A program made the position numbers and the translations under genes. Positions 44,101 through 54,079 of a stretch of 64,000 nucleotides of DNA are shown here, in pieces; positions within the stretch are counted from its first letter, which is position 1, and each line of letters begins with the position of its first letter. Below the pieces are notes generated by a model that worked only from the letters and a program-made list of their open reading frames with translations, was not told the origin of the DNA and searched no databases. The DNA is taken from assembly GCA_036495715.1 (NCBI GenBank), contig DASXML010000061.1, positions 1-64,000 of the forward strand, given 5' to 3'. This DNA comes from Scandinavium sp036495715. Its GTDB lineage: Bacteria; Pseudomonadota; Gammaproteobacteria; Enterobacterales; Enterobacteriaceae.

Positions 44101-45574
44101 TTTGCGCGACCTTCTTGCTCCGTGGGTGCCAATGCTACCTGCGCGGGCACTACGAGAGATGACACTCGACAGCCGTGTAGCGGCGTCGGGCGACCTCTTT
44201 GTGGCTGTTTTAGGTCATCAGGCGGACGGGCGTCGATATATCCCGCAGGCGATAGCGCAAGGCGTGGCAGCCATAATTGCTGAAGCAAAAGATGAAGCGG
44301 CCGATGGTGAAATCCGTGAAATGCACGGTGTGCCGGTCATCTATCTCAGTCAGCTTAACGAACGTTTGTCAGCTCTGGCGGGGCGTTTCTACAACCAGCC
44401 TTCTGAGCAGTTGCGTCTGGTTGGCGTTACCGGGACGAACGGCAAAACCACCACCACGCAGTTGCTGGCACAGTGGGCACAGCTGCTCGGTGAAACCAGC
44501 GCGGTGATGGGAACAGTCGGCAATGGCCTGCTGGACAACGTTATCCCGACGGAAAATACCACCGGTTCTGCGGTAGACGTGCAGCATGTGCTGTCTGGTC
44601 TGGCAGGGCAGGGCGCTACTTTTGGCGCAATGGAAGTCTCTTCACACGGTCTGGTTCAGCATCGTGTATCCGCGCTGAAATTTGCCGCGTCCGTGTTCAC
44701 CAATCTCAGCCGCGATCATCTCGATTATCACGGCGACATGGAACGGTACGAAGCGGCGAAGTGGATGCTCTATTCCACGCACCATTTTGGTCAGGCGATA
44801 ATCAACGCTGATGACGAAGTGGGCCGCCGCTGGTTGGCAAAATTGCCGGATGCCGTCGCGGTGTCGATGGAAGACCATATCAATCCGAACTGCCATGGCC
44901 GCTGGCTGAAAGCCACCGCGGTGCGTTATCACGACGCGGGCGCTGCCATTCAGTTTGACTCCAGCTGGGGCAACGGTGAAATCGAAAGCCGCCTGATGGG
45001 CGCATTCAACGTCAGCAATTTGCTGCTGGCGCTGGCGACGCTGCTGGCGCTGGAGTATCCGCTGGCCGATTTGCTGAAAACCGCCGCGCGTTTACAGCCC
45101 GTTTGTGGTCGCATGGAAGTCTTCACCGCGCCGGGTAAACCGACAGTAGTGGTCGATTACGCTCACACGCCGGATGCGCTGGAAAAAGCGCTGGAAGCGG
45201 CTCGTCTGCACTGCGCGGGAAAACTGTGGTGTGTGTTTGGCTGCGGCGGCGATCGCGACAAAGGCAAGCGCCCGCTGATGGGCGCGATTGCTGAAGAGTT
45301 TGCCGATATTGCCGTGGTGACAGACGACAACCCACGCACCGAAGAACCGCGCGCCATTATTAACGATATTCTTGCCGGTATGCTCGATGCGGGCCATGCG
45401 AAAGTGATGGAAGGCCGCGCCGAAGCGGTGACCGCTGCCATCATGCAGGCGAAAGAAAACGACGTTGTGCTGCTGGCCGGTAAAGGCCATGAAGATTATC
45501 AAATCGTCGGCAATCGCCGCCTCGACTATTCCGACCGCGTTACCGCGGCGCGTTTGCTGGGAGTCGTCGCATGA
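44087..45574 (+). CDS. murE: UDP-MurNAc-tripeptide ligase MurE (meso-DAP adding)
   Basis: Adds meso-diaminopimelate to UDP-MurNAc-L-Ala-D-Glu. The start is GTG, inside the end of ftsI (14-bp overlap), giving 495 residues as in E. coli. The ATP loop GTNGKTTTTQL and the DNPR motif (DDNPRTEEP) specific for meso-DAP rather than lysine are present. Confidence 0.99.
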   Translation: MADRNLRDLLAPWVPMLPARALREMTLDSRVAASGDLFVAVLGHQADGRRYIPQAIAQGVAAIIAEAKDEAADGEIREMHGVPVIYLSQLNERLSALAGRFYNQPSEQLRLVGVTGTNGKTTTTQLLAQWAQLLGETSAVMGTVGNGLLDNVIPTENTTGSAVDVQHVLSGLAGQGATFGAMEVSSHGLVQHRVSALKFAASVFTNLSRDHLDYHGDMERYEAAKWMLYSTHHFGQAIINADDEVGRRWLAKLPDAVAVSMEDHINPNCHGRWLKATAVRYHDAGAAIQFDSSWGNGEIESRLMGAFNVSNLLLALATLLALEYPLADLLKTAARLQPVCGRMEVFTAPGKPTVVVDYAHTPDALEKALEAARLHCAGKLWCVFGCGGDRDKGKRPLMGAIAEEFADIAVVTDDNPRTEEPRAIINDILAGMLDAGHAKVMEGRAEAVTAAIMQAKENDVVLLAGKGHEDYQIVGNRRLDYSDRVTAARLLGVVA

Positions 45575-46929
45575 TTAGCGTTACGCTAAGTCAAATCGCC
45601 GGGATCCTGAACGGCGAACTGCAAGGCCAGGACGCCACGATTGACGCGGTGACTACCGACACCCGCAAAATCACCACAGGCTGCCTGTTTGTGGCGCTGA
45701 AAGGCGAGCGGTTTGACGCTCACGATTTTGCTGAACAAGCGAAAGAAGCGGGCGCAGGTGCGCTGCTGGTGAGTCGAAAACTCGACTGTGCTTTACCGCA
45801 GGTGGTGGTGGAAGACACACGCCTGGCGTTTGGCGAACTGGCGGCTTGGGTTCGTCAGCAGGTGCCAACGCGCGTTGTCGCGTTGACCGGTTCTTCCGGT
45901 AAAACCTCGGTCAAAGAGATGGCGGCGTCCATTCTCAATCAGTGCGGTAATACGCTCTACACCGCAGGGAATCTGAACAATGACATCGGCGTGCCGATGA
46001 CGCTGCTGCGCCTGACCAAAGAACATCAATATGCCGTAATTGAACTGGGTGCAAACCATCAGGGTGAAATCGCCTGGACCGTTGATTTGACGCGTCCGGA
46101 AGCGGCGCTGGTTAACAATTTGGCGGCGGCACACCTCGAAGGCTTTGGTTCTTTGGCAGGTGTTGCGAAAGCGAAAGGTGAAATCTTCACCGGTCTGCCG
46201 CTGAACGGTATTGCCATTCTGAATGCTGACAATAACGACTGGCTGAACTGGCAGAATGTGATTGGCGATCGCAAAGTATGGCGCTTCTCGCCGAATGTGA
46301 CGAACAGCGATTTCACTGCGAATAACATTCACGTCACCAGCCACGGCACCGAATTTACCGTGCAGACGCCAGTGGGCAACGTTGACGTTCTGCTGCCGTT
46401 GCCGGGTCGTCACAACATCGCCAACGCGCTGGCGGCGACGGCGCTGACGATGGCGGTGGGTGCCGATTTAAGCGCAGTGAAAGCGGGCCTTGCCACGTTG
46501 AAAGCCGTGCCGGGGCGTCTGTTCCCGATTGAGCTTGCGGAAAATCAGCTGCTGCTGGATGACTCCTATAACGCTAATGTCGGTTCAATGACCGCGGCGG
46601 CGCAGGTGCTGTCGGAAATGCCGGGTTACCGAGTGATGGTGGTCGGCGATATGGCAGAGTTGGGCGATGAAACCGTTGCCTGTCACAGCCAGGTGGGTGA
46701 AGCGGCGAAAGCGGCAGGCATCGACCGCGTGATAAGCGTGGGAACGCTGAGCAAAACGATCAGTGATGCCAGCGGCGTGGGTGAACATTTCGCCGATAAA
46801 CCCGCCGCGATTGAGCGCCTGAAGGCACTCATCGAAGAGCATCAAATCATGACTATTTTAGTGAAAGGTTCACGTAGCGCTGCCATGGAAGAGGTGGTTT
46901 GCGCTCTACAGGAGAACGGAACATGTTAG
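45571..46929 (+). CDS. murF: UDP-MurNAc-tripeptide D-Ala-D-Ala ligase MurF
   Basis: Adds D-alanyl-D-alanine to complete the UDP-MurNAc-pentapeptide. The 452 residues have the Mur ligase ATP loop GSSGKTSVKEM, ELGANHQGEI and DDSYNANVGSM. It overlaps murE by 4 bp and mraY by 7 bp. Confidence 0.99.
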   Translation: MISVTLSQIAGILNGELQGQDATIDAVTTDTRKITTGCLFVALKGERFDAHDFAEQAKEAGAGALLVSRKLDCALPQVVVEDTRLAFGELAAWVRQQVPTRVVALTGSSGKTSVKEMAASILNQCGNTLYTAGNLNNDIGVPMTLLRLTKEHQYAVIELGANHQGEIAWTVDLTRPEAALVNNLAAAHLEGFGSLAGVAKAKGEIFTGLPLNGIAILNADNNDWLNWQNVIGDRKVWRFSPNVTNSDFTANNIHVTSHGTEFTVQTPVGNVDVLLPLPGRHNIANALAATALTMAVGADLSAVKAGLATLKAVPGRLFPIELAENQLLLDDSYNANVGSMTAAAQVLSEMPGYRVMVVGDMAELGDETVACHSQVGEAAKAAGIDRVISVGTLSKTISDASGVGEHFADKPAAIERLKALIEEHQIMTILVKGSRSAAMEEVVCALQENGTC

Positions 46930-48005
46930 TTTGGCTGGCCGAACATTTGGTCAAGTATTACTCCGGCTTTAACGTCTTTTCATACCTGACGTTTCGCGCC
47001 ATCGTCAGCCTGCTGACTGCGCTGTTCATCTCCCTGTGGATGGGGCCGCGTATGATTGCCCGTCTGCAAAAATTGTCCTTCGGCCAGGTCGTGCGTAACG
47101 ACGGTCCGGAATCGCATTTCAGTAAGCGCGGCACGCCAACGATGGGCGGGATCATGATCCTGACCGCGATTGTGGTGTCGGTTCTGCTGTGGGCTTATCC
47201 GTCTAACCCATACGTCTGGTGCGTGCTGACGGTGCTGGTGGGCTACGGCATCATCGGTTTTGTCGATGATTACCGCAAAGTCGTGCGTAAAGACACCAAA
47301 GGCCTGATTGCCCGCTGGAAGTATTTCTGGATGTCGGTGATAGCACTCGGCGTGGCGTTTGCCCTGTATATGGTAGGCAAAGATACGCCAGCCACTGAGC
47401 TGGTTGTGCCGTTCTTTAAAGACGTGATGCCGCAGCTCGGCATTTTCTACATTCTGCTGGCCTACTTTGTGATTGTCGGTACCGGCAACGCGGTGAACCT
47501 GACAGACGGTCTGGACGGTCTGGCTATCATGCCAACGGTATTCGTGGCAGGTGGCTTCGCGCTGGTGGCATGGGCGACCGGTAACATGAATTTCGCTAAC
47601 TACCTGCACATTCCTTATCTACGCCATGCCGGTGAGCTGGTGATTGTCTGTACGGCGATTGTCGGGGCCGGTTTAGGTTTCTTGTGGTTTAACACCTATC
47701 CGGCTCAGGTCTTCATGGGCGATGTGGGTTCTCTGGCGCTCGGCGGCGCGCTCGGCATTATCGCCGTGCTGCTGCGTCAGGAATTCCTGTTGGTCATTAT
47801 GGGCGGTGTGTTTGTGGTGGAAACGCTGTCGGTGATTTTGCAGGTCGGTTCCTTCAAGCTGCGCGGTCAGCGCATCTTCCGTATGGCGCCTATCCATCAC
47901 CACTATGAACTGAAAGGCTGGCCGGAACCGCGCGTGATCGTGCGCTTCTGGATTATCTCGCTGATGCTGGTGCTGATTGGCCTGGCAACGCTGAAGGTAC
48001 GTTAA
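46923..48005 (+). CDS. mraY: Phospho-MurNAc-pentapeptide translocase MraY
   Basis: Integral membrane enzyme that transfers phospho-MurNAc-pentapeptide to undecaprenyl phosphate, giving lipid I. The start MLVWLAEHLVKYYSG gives 360 residues with about ten transmembrane spans. Conserved motifs include GTPTMGG, VDDYRK, GTGNAVNLTDGLDGLA and APIHHHYELKGWPE. It overlaps the murF stop by 7 bp. Confidence 0.99.
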   Translation: MLVWLAEHLVKYYSGFNVFSYLTFRAIVSLLTALFISLWMGPRMIARLQKLSFGQVVRNDGPESHFSKRGTPTMGGIMILTAIVVSVLLWAYPSNPYVWCVLTVLVGYGIIGFVDDYRKVVRKDTKGLIARWKYFWMSVIALGVAFALYMVGKDTPATELVVPFFKDVMPQLGIFYILLAYFVIVGTGNAVNLTDGLDGLAIMPTVFVAGGFALVAWATGNMNFANYLHIPYLRHAGELVIVCTAIVGAGLGFLWFNTYPAQVFMGDVGSLALGGALGIIAVLLRQEFLLVIMGGVFVVETLSVILQVGSFKLRGQRIFRMAPIHHHYELKGWPEPRVIVRFWIISLMLVLIGLATLKVR

Positions 48006-48007
48006 TG

Positions 48008-49324
48008 ATGGCTGATTACCAGGATAAAAACGTTGTCATCATCGGTCTGGGAATGACCGGGCTTTCCTGTGTGGATTTTTTCCTCGCGCAGGGTGTGACG
48101 CCTCGGGTGATGGATACCCGCGCAACGCCTCCGGGGCTGGATAAGCTGCCGGAAGAAGTGGAACGTTTTGTCGGCGGACTGAATGATGACTGGCTGTTAG
48201 CGGCGGATTTGATTGTCGCCAGTCCTGGTATGGCGCTGGCTCACCCTTCGTTGAGCGCGGCTGCGGATGCGGGCGTGGAAATCGTTGGCGATATCGAACT
48301 GTTCTGTCGCGAAGCGCAGGCACCGATCATTGCGATTACCGGTTCGAACGGCAAAAGCACGGTCACCACGTTGGTGGGCGAAATGGCGAAAGCCGCAGGC
48401 GTGAACGTGGGCGTAGGCGGCAATATTGGCCTGCCAGCGCTGATGCTGCTGGATGTGTCGCGTGAGCTGTACGTGCTTGAACTTTCCAGTTTCCAACTGG
48501 AAACCACATCCAGTCTTGAAGCGGTGGCTGCAACGATCCTCAACGTGACTGAAGATCATATGGACCGTTATCCGTTTGGTCTACAGCAGTATCGCGCCGC
48601 CAAATTGCGCGTTTATGAAAACGCAAAAATCTGCGTGGTCAACGCCGACGATGCGCTGACGATGCCGGTTCGCGGAGCCGATGAGCGCTGCGTGAGCTTT
48701 GGCGTCAACATGGGTGACTATCACCTGAATCGTCAGCAGGGCGAAACCTGGCTGCGTGTGAAGGGCGAGAAAGTTCTCAACGTGCGTGAGATGAAACTCA
48801 CCGGGCAGCACAATTACAGTAATGCGCTGGCGGCGCTGGCACTGGCTGACGCAGCCGGATTACCACGTGCCAGCAGCCTGAAAGCGCTGACAACGTTTAC
48901 CGGTTTGGCGCATCGTTTCCAGTTGGCGCTTGAACATAACGGTATTCGTTGGATCAACGATTCGAAAGCGACCAACGTCGGCAGTACCGAAGCCGCGTTA
49001 AATGGCCTGCACGTCGATGGCACGCTGCATTTGCTGCTGGGTGGCGATGGTAAAGCGGCTGATTTTTCGCCGCTACAGGCGTATTTGAAAGGCGATAACG
49101 TTCGTCTGTGGTGCTTCGGCCGTGATGGCGATGCGCTGGCGAGTTTGCGCCCTGATGTTGCGGTTCGCACAGAAACAATGGAGCAGGCGATGCGCCAGAT
49201 TGCGCCGCAACTGCAACCTGGCGATATGGTGCTACTTTCACCGGCCTGTGCCAGCCTTGACCAGTTTAAGAATTTTGAGCAGCGCGGGGATCTGTTTACC
49301 CGCCTGGCGAAGGAGCTTGGCTAA
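48008..49324 (+). CDS. murD: UDP-MurNAc-L-Ala D-glutamate ligase MurD
   Basis: Adds D-glutamate to UDP-MurNAc-L-alanine. ATG 48008 gives 438 residues, the E. coli length; ATG 48005, one codon earlier, overlaps the mraY stop as TAATG and is equally possible. The ATP loop GSNGKSTVTTL and the Mur ligase histidine region NVTEDHMDRY are intact. Confidence 0.98.
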   Translation: MADYQDKNVVIIGLGMTGLSCVDFFLAQGVTPRVMDTRATPPGLDKLPEEVERFVGGLNDDWLLAADLIVASPGMALAHPSLSAAADAGVEIVGDIELFCREAQAPIIAITGSNGKSTVTTLVGEMAKAAGVNVGVGGNIGLPALMLLDVSRELYVLELSSFQLETTSSLEAVAATILNVTEDHMDRYPFGLQQYRAAKLRVYENAKICVVNADDALTMPVRGADERCVSFGVNMGDYHLNRQQGETWLRVKGEKVLNVREMKLTGQHNYSNALAALALADAAGLPRASSLKALTTFTGLAHRFQLALEHNGIRWINDSKATNVGSTEAALNGLHVDGTLHLLLGGDGKAADFSPLQAYLKGDNVRLWCFGRDGDALASLRPDVAVRTETMEQAMRQIAPQLQPGDMVLLSPACASLDQFKNFEQRGDLFTRLAKELG

Positions 49325-50568
49325 TGCGTTTATCTCTCCCTCGCCTGAGAATGCCTCGTATGCCGGGCTCCGGAATTCTGGTCTGGCTGTTCGCGGCATT
49401 AAAGGGTTGGGTGATGGGCTCCCGGCAGAAAGATACCGACAGCCTGGTCATGTATGATCGGATGCTGTTGTGGTTAACGCTCGGCCTTGCCGCTATTGGT
49501 TTTATCATGGTGACATCGGCATCAATGCCGGTCGGTCAGCGTCTGGCGAACGATCCGTTCCTGTTCGCCAAGCGTGATGGCTTGTACATCATTTTGGCTT
49601 TCTGTCTGGGGCTGGTCACGCTGCGTTTACCGATGGCGTTCTGGCAGCGACACAGTACCGCCATGTTGATTACGGCAATCGGCATGTTGCTGGTTGTACT
49701 GGTGGTGGGTAGCTCGGTTAACGGGGCATCGCGCTGGATTGCCTTTGGCCCACTGCGTATTCAGCCTGCTGAATTTACCAAGCTGTCGCTGTTCTGTTAC
49801 ATCGCCAACTATCTGGTGCGCAAAGGCGATGAGGTTCGAAATAACCTGCGTGGCTTCTTAAAACCGATGGGCGTAATTTTTGTGCTCGCGATTTTGCTGC
49901 TGGCGCAGCCTGACCTCGGAACGGTAGTCGTACTGTTTGTGACCACGCTGGCGATGCTGTTCCTGGCGGGCGCAAAACTGTGGCAGTTCATCGCGATTAT
50001 TGGAATGGGGATGTCAGCGGTGGTCCTGCTGATCCTCGCGGAACCTTACCGTATCCGCCGTGTGACCTCTTTCTGGAACCCGTGGGAAGATCCCTTCGGC
50101 AGCGGCTACCAGCTGACACAGTCTCTGATGGCCTTTGGACGCGGGGAAATGTGGGGTCAGGGCCTCGGTAACTCAGTGCAGAAACTGGAGTATTTACCGG
50201 AAGCGCATACCGACTTCATCTTTGCCATCATCGGTGAGGAGTTGGGGTATATCGGTGTGGTACTGGCTCTTTTAATGGTATTCTTCGTCGCTTTCCGCGC
50301 CATGTCTATTGGCCGAAAAGCGCTGGAATTGGATCAGCGTTTCTCCGGTTTTCTGGCGTGTTCGATTGGCGTGTGGTTCAGCTTCCAGGCGCTGGTTAAC
50401 GTCGGTGCGGCGGCGGGTATGCTGCCGACCAAAGGCCTGACGCTGCCGCTTATCAGTTACGGTGGTTCCAGCCTGCTCATTATGTCGACGGCCATTATGT
50501 TCTTGTTACGCATTGATTATGAAACGCGTCTGGAAAAAGCGCAGGCGTTTACACGGGGTGTTCGATGA
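49324..50568 (+). CDS. ftsW: Septal peptidoglycan glycosyltransferase FtsW
   Basis: SEDS-family polymerase that works with FtsI in septal wall synthesis. The 414 residues have about ten transmembrane helices. They carry the SEDS signature (ALVNVGAAAGMLPTKGLTLP, LISYGGSS) and the loop WNPWEDPFGSGYQLTQS. It overlaps murD by one base and murG by four. Confidence 0.99.
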   Translation: MRLSLPRLRMPRMPGSGILVWLFAALKGWVMGSRQKDTDSLVMYDRMLLWLTLGLAAIGFIMVTSASMPVGQRLANDPFLFAKRDGLYIILAFCLGLVTLRLPMAFWQRHSTAMLITAIGMLLVVLVVGSSVNGASRWIAFGPLRIQPAEFTKLSLFCYIANYLVRKGDEVRNNLRGFLKPMGVIFVLAILLLAQPDLGTVVVLFVTTLAMLFLAGAKLWQFIAIIGMGMSAVVLLILAEPYRIRRVTSFWNPWEDPFGSGYQLTQSLMAFGRGEMWGQGLGNSVQKLEYLPEAHTDFIFAIIGEELGYIGVVLALLMVFFVAFRAMSIGRKALELDQRFSGFLACSIGVWFSFQALVNVGAAAGMLPTKGLTLPLISYGGSSLLIMSTAIMFLLRIDYETRLEKAQAFTRGVR

Positions 50569-51632
50569 GCGGTCAGGCTAAGCGGTTGATGGTGATGGCA
50601 GGTGGTACTGGCGGGCATGTGTTCCCGGGACTGGCTGTGGCTCACCATCTGATGGAACAGGGCTGGCAGGTTCGCTGGCTGGGTACCGCCGATCGTATGG
50701 AAGCGGACTTAGTGCCGAAACACGGAATCGACATCGATTTCATTCAGATTTCAGGTCTGCGTGGAAAAGGCCTCAAGGCAATGCTTTTTGCGCCGATACG
50801 TATCTTCACCGCCTGGCGTCAGGCGCGCGCAATTATGCAGCGTTTTCAGCCAGATGTAGTGCTGGGCATGGGCGGTTATGTGTCCGGGCCGGGGGGGCTG
50901 GCGGCATGGTCGTTGGGCATTCCGGTGGTGCTGCATGAGCAGAACGGAATTGCCGGGCTGACCAACAAATGGTTGGCAAAAATAGCGACGACCGTCATGC
51001 AGGCTTTTCCGGGGGCGTTCCCGAAGGCCGACGTAGTGGGAAACCCGGTGCGTACCGATGTGCTGGCGTTGCCTTTGCCGGAGCAACGTCTGAGCGGGCG
51101 TGAAGGCGAAATTCGCGTGCTGGTTGTCGGGGGGTCTCAGGGCGCTCGCGTACTTAACCTGACGCTGCCGCAGGTTGCAGCAAAGCTGGGTGAGCGTGTG
51201 ACTATCTGGCACCAGAGTGGCAAAGGTGCGCAGCAGACCGTCGAGCAGGCGTACGCCGATGTCGGTCAGCCGCAGCACAAAGTGACTGAGTTTATCGACG
51301 ATATGGCCGCCGCCTATGCCTGGGCTGACGTCGTCGTCTGTCGCTCCGGCGCACTGACGGTGAGCGAAATCGCCGCCGCCGGGTTGCCCGCGATTTTTGT
51401 GCCATTCCAGCATAAAGACAGACAGCAGTACTGGAATGCGTTACCGCTGGAGAAAGCCGGTGCGGCGAAAATTTTTGAGCAGCCGCAGTTTACCGCGGAT
51501 GCCGTTGCCAGCACCCTTGAGGGCTGGGACAGAAAGACATTGCTGGAGATGGCCGAGCGTGCACGAGCCGCCGCTATCCCGGATGCGACCGAACGGGTAG
51601 CAAAAGCAGTAAGCCTGGCTGCACAGGCTTAA
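50565..51632 (+). CDS. murG: Lipid II synthase MurG
   Basis: GT-B glycosyltransferase at the inner membrane that adds GlcNAc from UDP-GlcNAc to lipid I. The 355 residues show the three glycine-rich loops (AGGTGGHVFPGLA, GMGGYVSGPGG, VVGGSQGARVLN) and the nucleotide-binding RSGALTVSEIAAAGLP. It overlaps ftsW by 4 bp; 57 bp separate it from murC. Confidence 0.99.
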   Translation: MSGQAKRLMVMAGGTGGHVFPGLAVAHHLMEQGWQVRWLGTADRMEADLVPKHGIDIDFIQISGLRGKGLKAMLFAPIRIFTAWRQARAIMQRFQPDVVLGMGGYVSGPGGLAAWSLGIPVVLHEQNGIAGLTNKWLAKIATTVMQAFPGAFPKADVVGNPVRTDVLALPLPEQRLSGREGEIRVLVVGGSQGARVLNLTLPQVAAKLGERVTIWHQSGKGAQQTVEQAYADVGQPQHKVTEFIDDMAAAYAWADVVVCRSGALTVSEIAAAGLPAIFVPFQHKDRQQYWNALPLEKAGAAKIFEQPQFTADAVASTLEGWDRKTLLEMAERARAAAIPDATERVAKAVSLAAQA

Positions 51633-51689
51633 TCATCGCAGCGCCTGTTTGCGCTGCACGAATTTTAAGTAGTCGATGGTGTTTAGAGA

Positions 51690-53165
51690 ATGAATACACA
51701 ACAACTGGCGAAACTGCGTTCCATTGTGCCCGAGATGCGTCGCGTCCGGCACATCCACTTTGTTGGCATCGGCGGTGCTGGCATGGGCGGTATTGCCGAA
51801 GTGTTGGCCAACGAAGGGTATCAGATCAGTGGTTCGGATCTTGCACCGAATCCGGTGACTCAGCAGCTAACGGCGCTGGGTGCCACGATTTATTTCAACC
51901 ATCGCCCTGAAAATGTGCGTGATGCGAGCGTTGTGGTTGTATCCAGTGCGATTTCTGCGGATAACCCGGAAATCGTTGCGGCGCACGAAGCGCGTATTCC
52001 AGTGATTCGCCGTGCGGAAATGCTGGCTGAACTGATGCGTTTTCGCCACGGTATCGCCGTTGCCGGCACACACGGCAAAACGACCACTACCGCGATGGTG
52101 TCGAGCATTTATGCCGAAGCAGGTCTGGATCCGACCTTCGTTAACGGCGGTTTGGTGAAAGCGGCGGGCGTACATGCGCGTTTGGGTCACAGTCGCTATC
52201 TGATTGCGGAAGCCGACGAAAGTGACGCATCGTTCCTGCATCTGCAGCCAATGGTGGCGATTGTCACCAATATCGAAGCCGACCACATGGATACCTACCA
52301 GGGTGACTTTGAAAATTTAAAGCAGACATTTATTAATTTCCTGCACAACTTGCCGTTTTATGGCCGAGCGGTGATGTGTGTTGACGATCCGGTGATTCGC
52401 GAACTGTTACCGCGTGTTGGTCGTCAAATTACCACCTACGGATTCAGCGATGATGCTGACGTGCGCGTTGAAGACTATAAACAAATTGGCGCGCAGGGCC
52501 ACTTTACGCTGATTCGTCAGGACAAAGCGCCGTTGAAAGTCACGCTGAATGCACCAGGCCGTCATAACGCGCTGAATGCGGCGGCATCGGTGGCGGTGGC
52601 TACCGAAGAAGGCATCGAAGACGAAGCCATTCAACGTGCGCTGGAAAGTTTCCAGGGGACAGGCCGTCGTTTTGATTTCCTTGGCGAGTATCCGCTGGAA
52701 GGCGTTAACGGTAAAAGCGGTACCGCGATGTTGGTGGACGATTACGGTCATCATCCGACCGAAGTAGACGCCACCATTAAAGCGGCACGCGCGGGCTGGC
52801 CGGACAAAAATCTGGTGATGTTGTTCCAGCCACACCGTTATACCCGTACGCGTGACCTGTACGATGATTTTGCCAACGTGCTGACTGAAGTTGATGCGCT
52901 GTTGATGCTGGAAGTGTACCCCGCGGGCGAAGCACCGATTCCAGGCGCAGATAGCCGCTCACTGTGCCGTACCATCCGTGGTCGCGGCAAAGTGGACCCG
53001 ATTCTGGTGTCTGATCCCGCAAAAGTCGCTGAAATGCTGGCACCTGTATTGACCGGCAATGACCTGATTTTGATTCAAGGTGCGGGAAATATCGGCAAAA
53101 TCGCGCGTAACTTAGCTGAAATCAAACTCAAGCCGCAAACCCAGGAGGAGGAACGTCATGGCTGA
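51690..53165 (+). CDS. murC: UDP-MurNAc L-alanine ligase MurC
   Basis: First amino-acid ligase of the pathway, adding L-alanine to UDP-MurNAc. The 491 residues contain the N-terminal UDP-binding FVGIGGAGMGGIAEVL, the ATP loop GTHGKTTTTAM and HHPTEVDAT in the C-terminal domain. Its end overlaps ddlB by 8 bp. Confidence 0.99.
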   Translation: MNTQQLAKLRSIVPEMRRVRHIHFVGIGGAGMGGIAEVLANEGYQISGSDLAPNPVTQQLTALGATIYFNHRPENVRDASVVVVSSAISADNPEIVAAHEARIPVIRRAEMLAELMRFRHGIAVAGTHGKTTTTAMVSSIYAEAGLDPTFVNGGLVKAAGVHARLGHSRYLIAEADESDASFLHLQPMVAIVTNIEADHMDTYQGDFENLKQTFINFLHNLPFYGRAVMCVDDPVIRELLPRVGRQITTYGFSDDADVRVEDYKQIGAQGHFTLIRQDKAPLKVTLNAPGRHNALNAAASVAVATEEGIEDEAIQRALESFQGTGRRFDFLGEYPLEGVNGKSGTAMLVDDYGHHPTEVDATIKAARAGWPDKNLVMLFQPHRYTRTRDLYDDFANVLTEVDALLMLEVYPAGEAPIPGADSRSLCRTIRGRGKVDPILVSDPAKVAEMLAPVLTGNDLILIQGAGNIGKIARNLAEIKLKPQTQEEERHG

Positions 53166-54078
53166 TAGAATCGCTGTCCTTCTCGGTGGCACTTCCGCTG
53201 AGCGTGACGTTTCACTGAATTCTGGTGCGGCTGTATTGGCGGGTTTGCGCGAAGCAGGCATTGATGCGCACGGGGTCGACCCGCGTGATACCGATGTCAC
53301 CCAGTTGAAAAACGACGGTTTTAAGAAAGCGTTTATTGCGCTGCACGGTCGCGGCGGGGAAGATGGCACGCTTCAGGGATTACTGGAGCTGATTGGCCTG
53401 CCTTATACCGGAAGCGGCGTGATGGCCTCAGCCCTTTCAATGGACAAACTGCGCAGCAAACTGCTGTGGCAGGGCGCGGGCTTGCCCGTTGCGCCATGGG
53501 TAGCACTGACGCGGACTCACTTCGCGCATGGCCTGTCACATGACGAGCAGCAGCGCATTACAGCGCTCGGTTTACCGCTGATCGTTAAGCCCAGTCGCGA
53601 AGGATCCAGCGTCGGGATGTCAAAAGTGACCGAAAGTGGTGCACTTCATGATGCCTTAACGCTGGCTTTTCAGCACGATGAAGAAGTTCTCGTTGAAAAA
53701 TGGCTAAGCGGGCCAGAATTTACGCTAGCCGTACTCGGTGAAGAAATTTTACCGTCTGTACGCATCCAACCGGCTGGAGTCTTCTATGATTATGAGGCGA
53801 AGTATCTCTCTGACGAGACGCAGTATTTCTGTCCTGGTTGTGAAGATCCGGCGCGTGAACAAGAAATGAAGTCCCTGGTACTGAAAGCATGGAACATTCT
53901 GGGCTGTTCAGGTTGGGGGCGAATTGATGTAATGCAGGATAGCGATGGTCAGTTATATCTGTTGGAGGCGAATACGTCTCCGGGGATGACCAGTCACAGC
54001 CTGGTGCCGATGGCGGCGCGTCAGGCAGGCATGAGCTTCTCGCAATTGGTGGTACGTATTTTGGACCTGGCGGGTTGA
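53158..54078 (+). CDS. ddlB: D-alanine--D-alanine ligase DdlB
   Basis: ATP-grasp enzyme that makes the D-Ala-D-Ala dipeptide used by MurF, and the target of D-cycloserine. The 306 residues contain LLGGTSAERDVSLNSG, ALHGRGGEDG and the binding-site segments VKPSREGSSVGM and LLEANTSPGMTSHSL. Tyr (not Phe) in the omega-loop region is consistent with dipeptide rather than depsipeptide formation. AGGAGG precedes its start. Confidence 0.99.
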   Translation: MADRIAVLLGGTSAERDVSLNSGAAVLAGLREAGIDAHGVDPRDTDVTQLKNDGFKKAFIALHGRGGEDGTLQGLLELIGLPYTGSGVMASALSMDKLRSKLLWQGAGLPVAPWVALTRTHFAHGLSHDEQQRITALGLPLIVKPSREGSSVGMSKVTESGALHDALTLAFQHDEEVLVEKWLSGPEFTLAVLGEEILPSVRIQPAGVFYDYEAKYLSDETQYFCPGCEDPAREQEMKSLVLKAWNILGCSGWGRIDVMQDSDGQLYLLEANTSPGMTSHSLVPMAARQAGMSFSQLVVRILDLAG

Positions 54079-54079
54079 T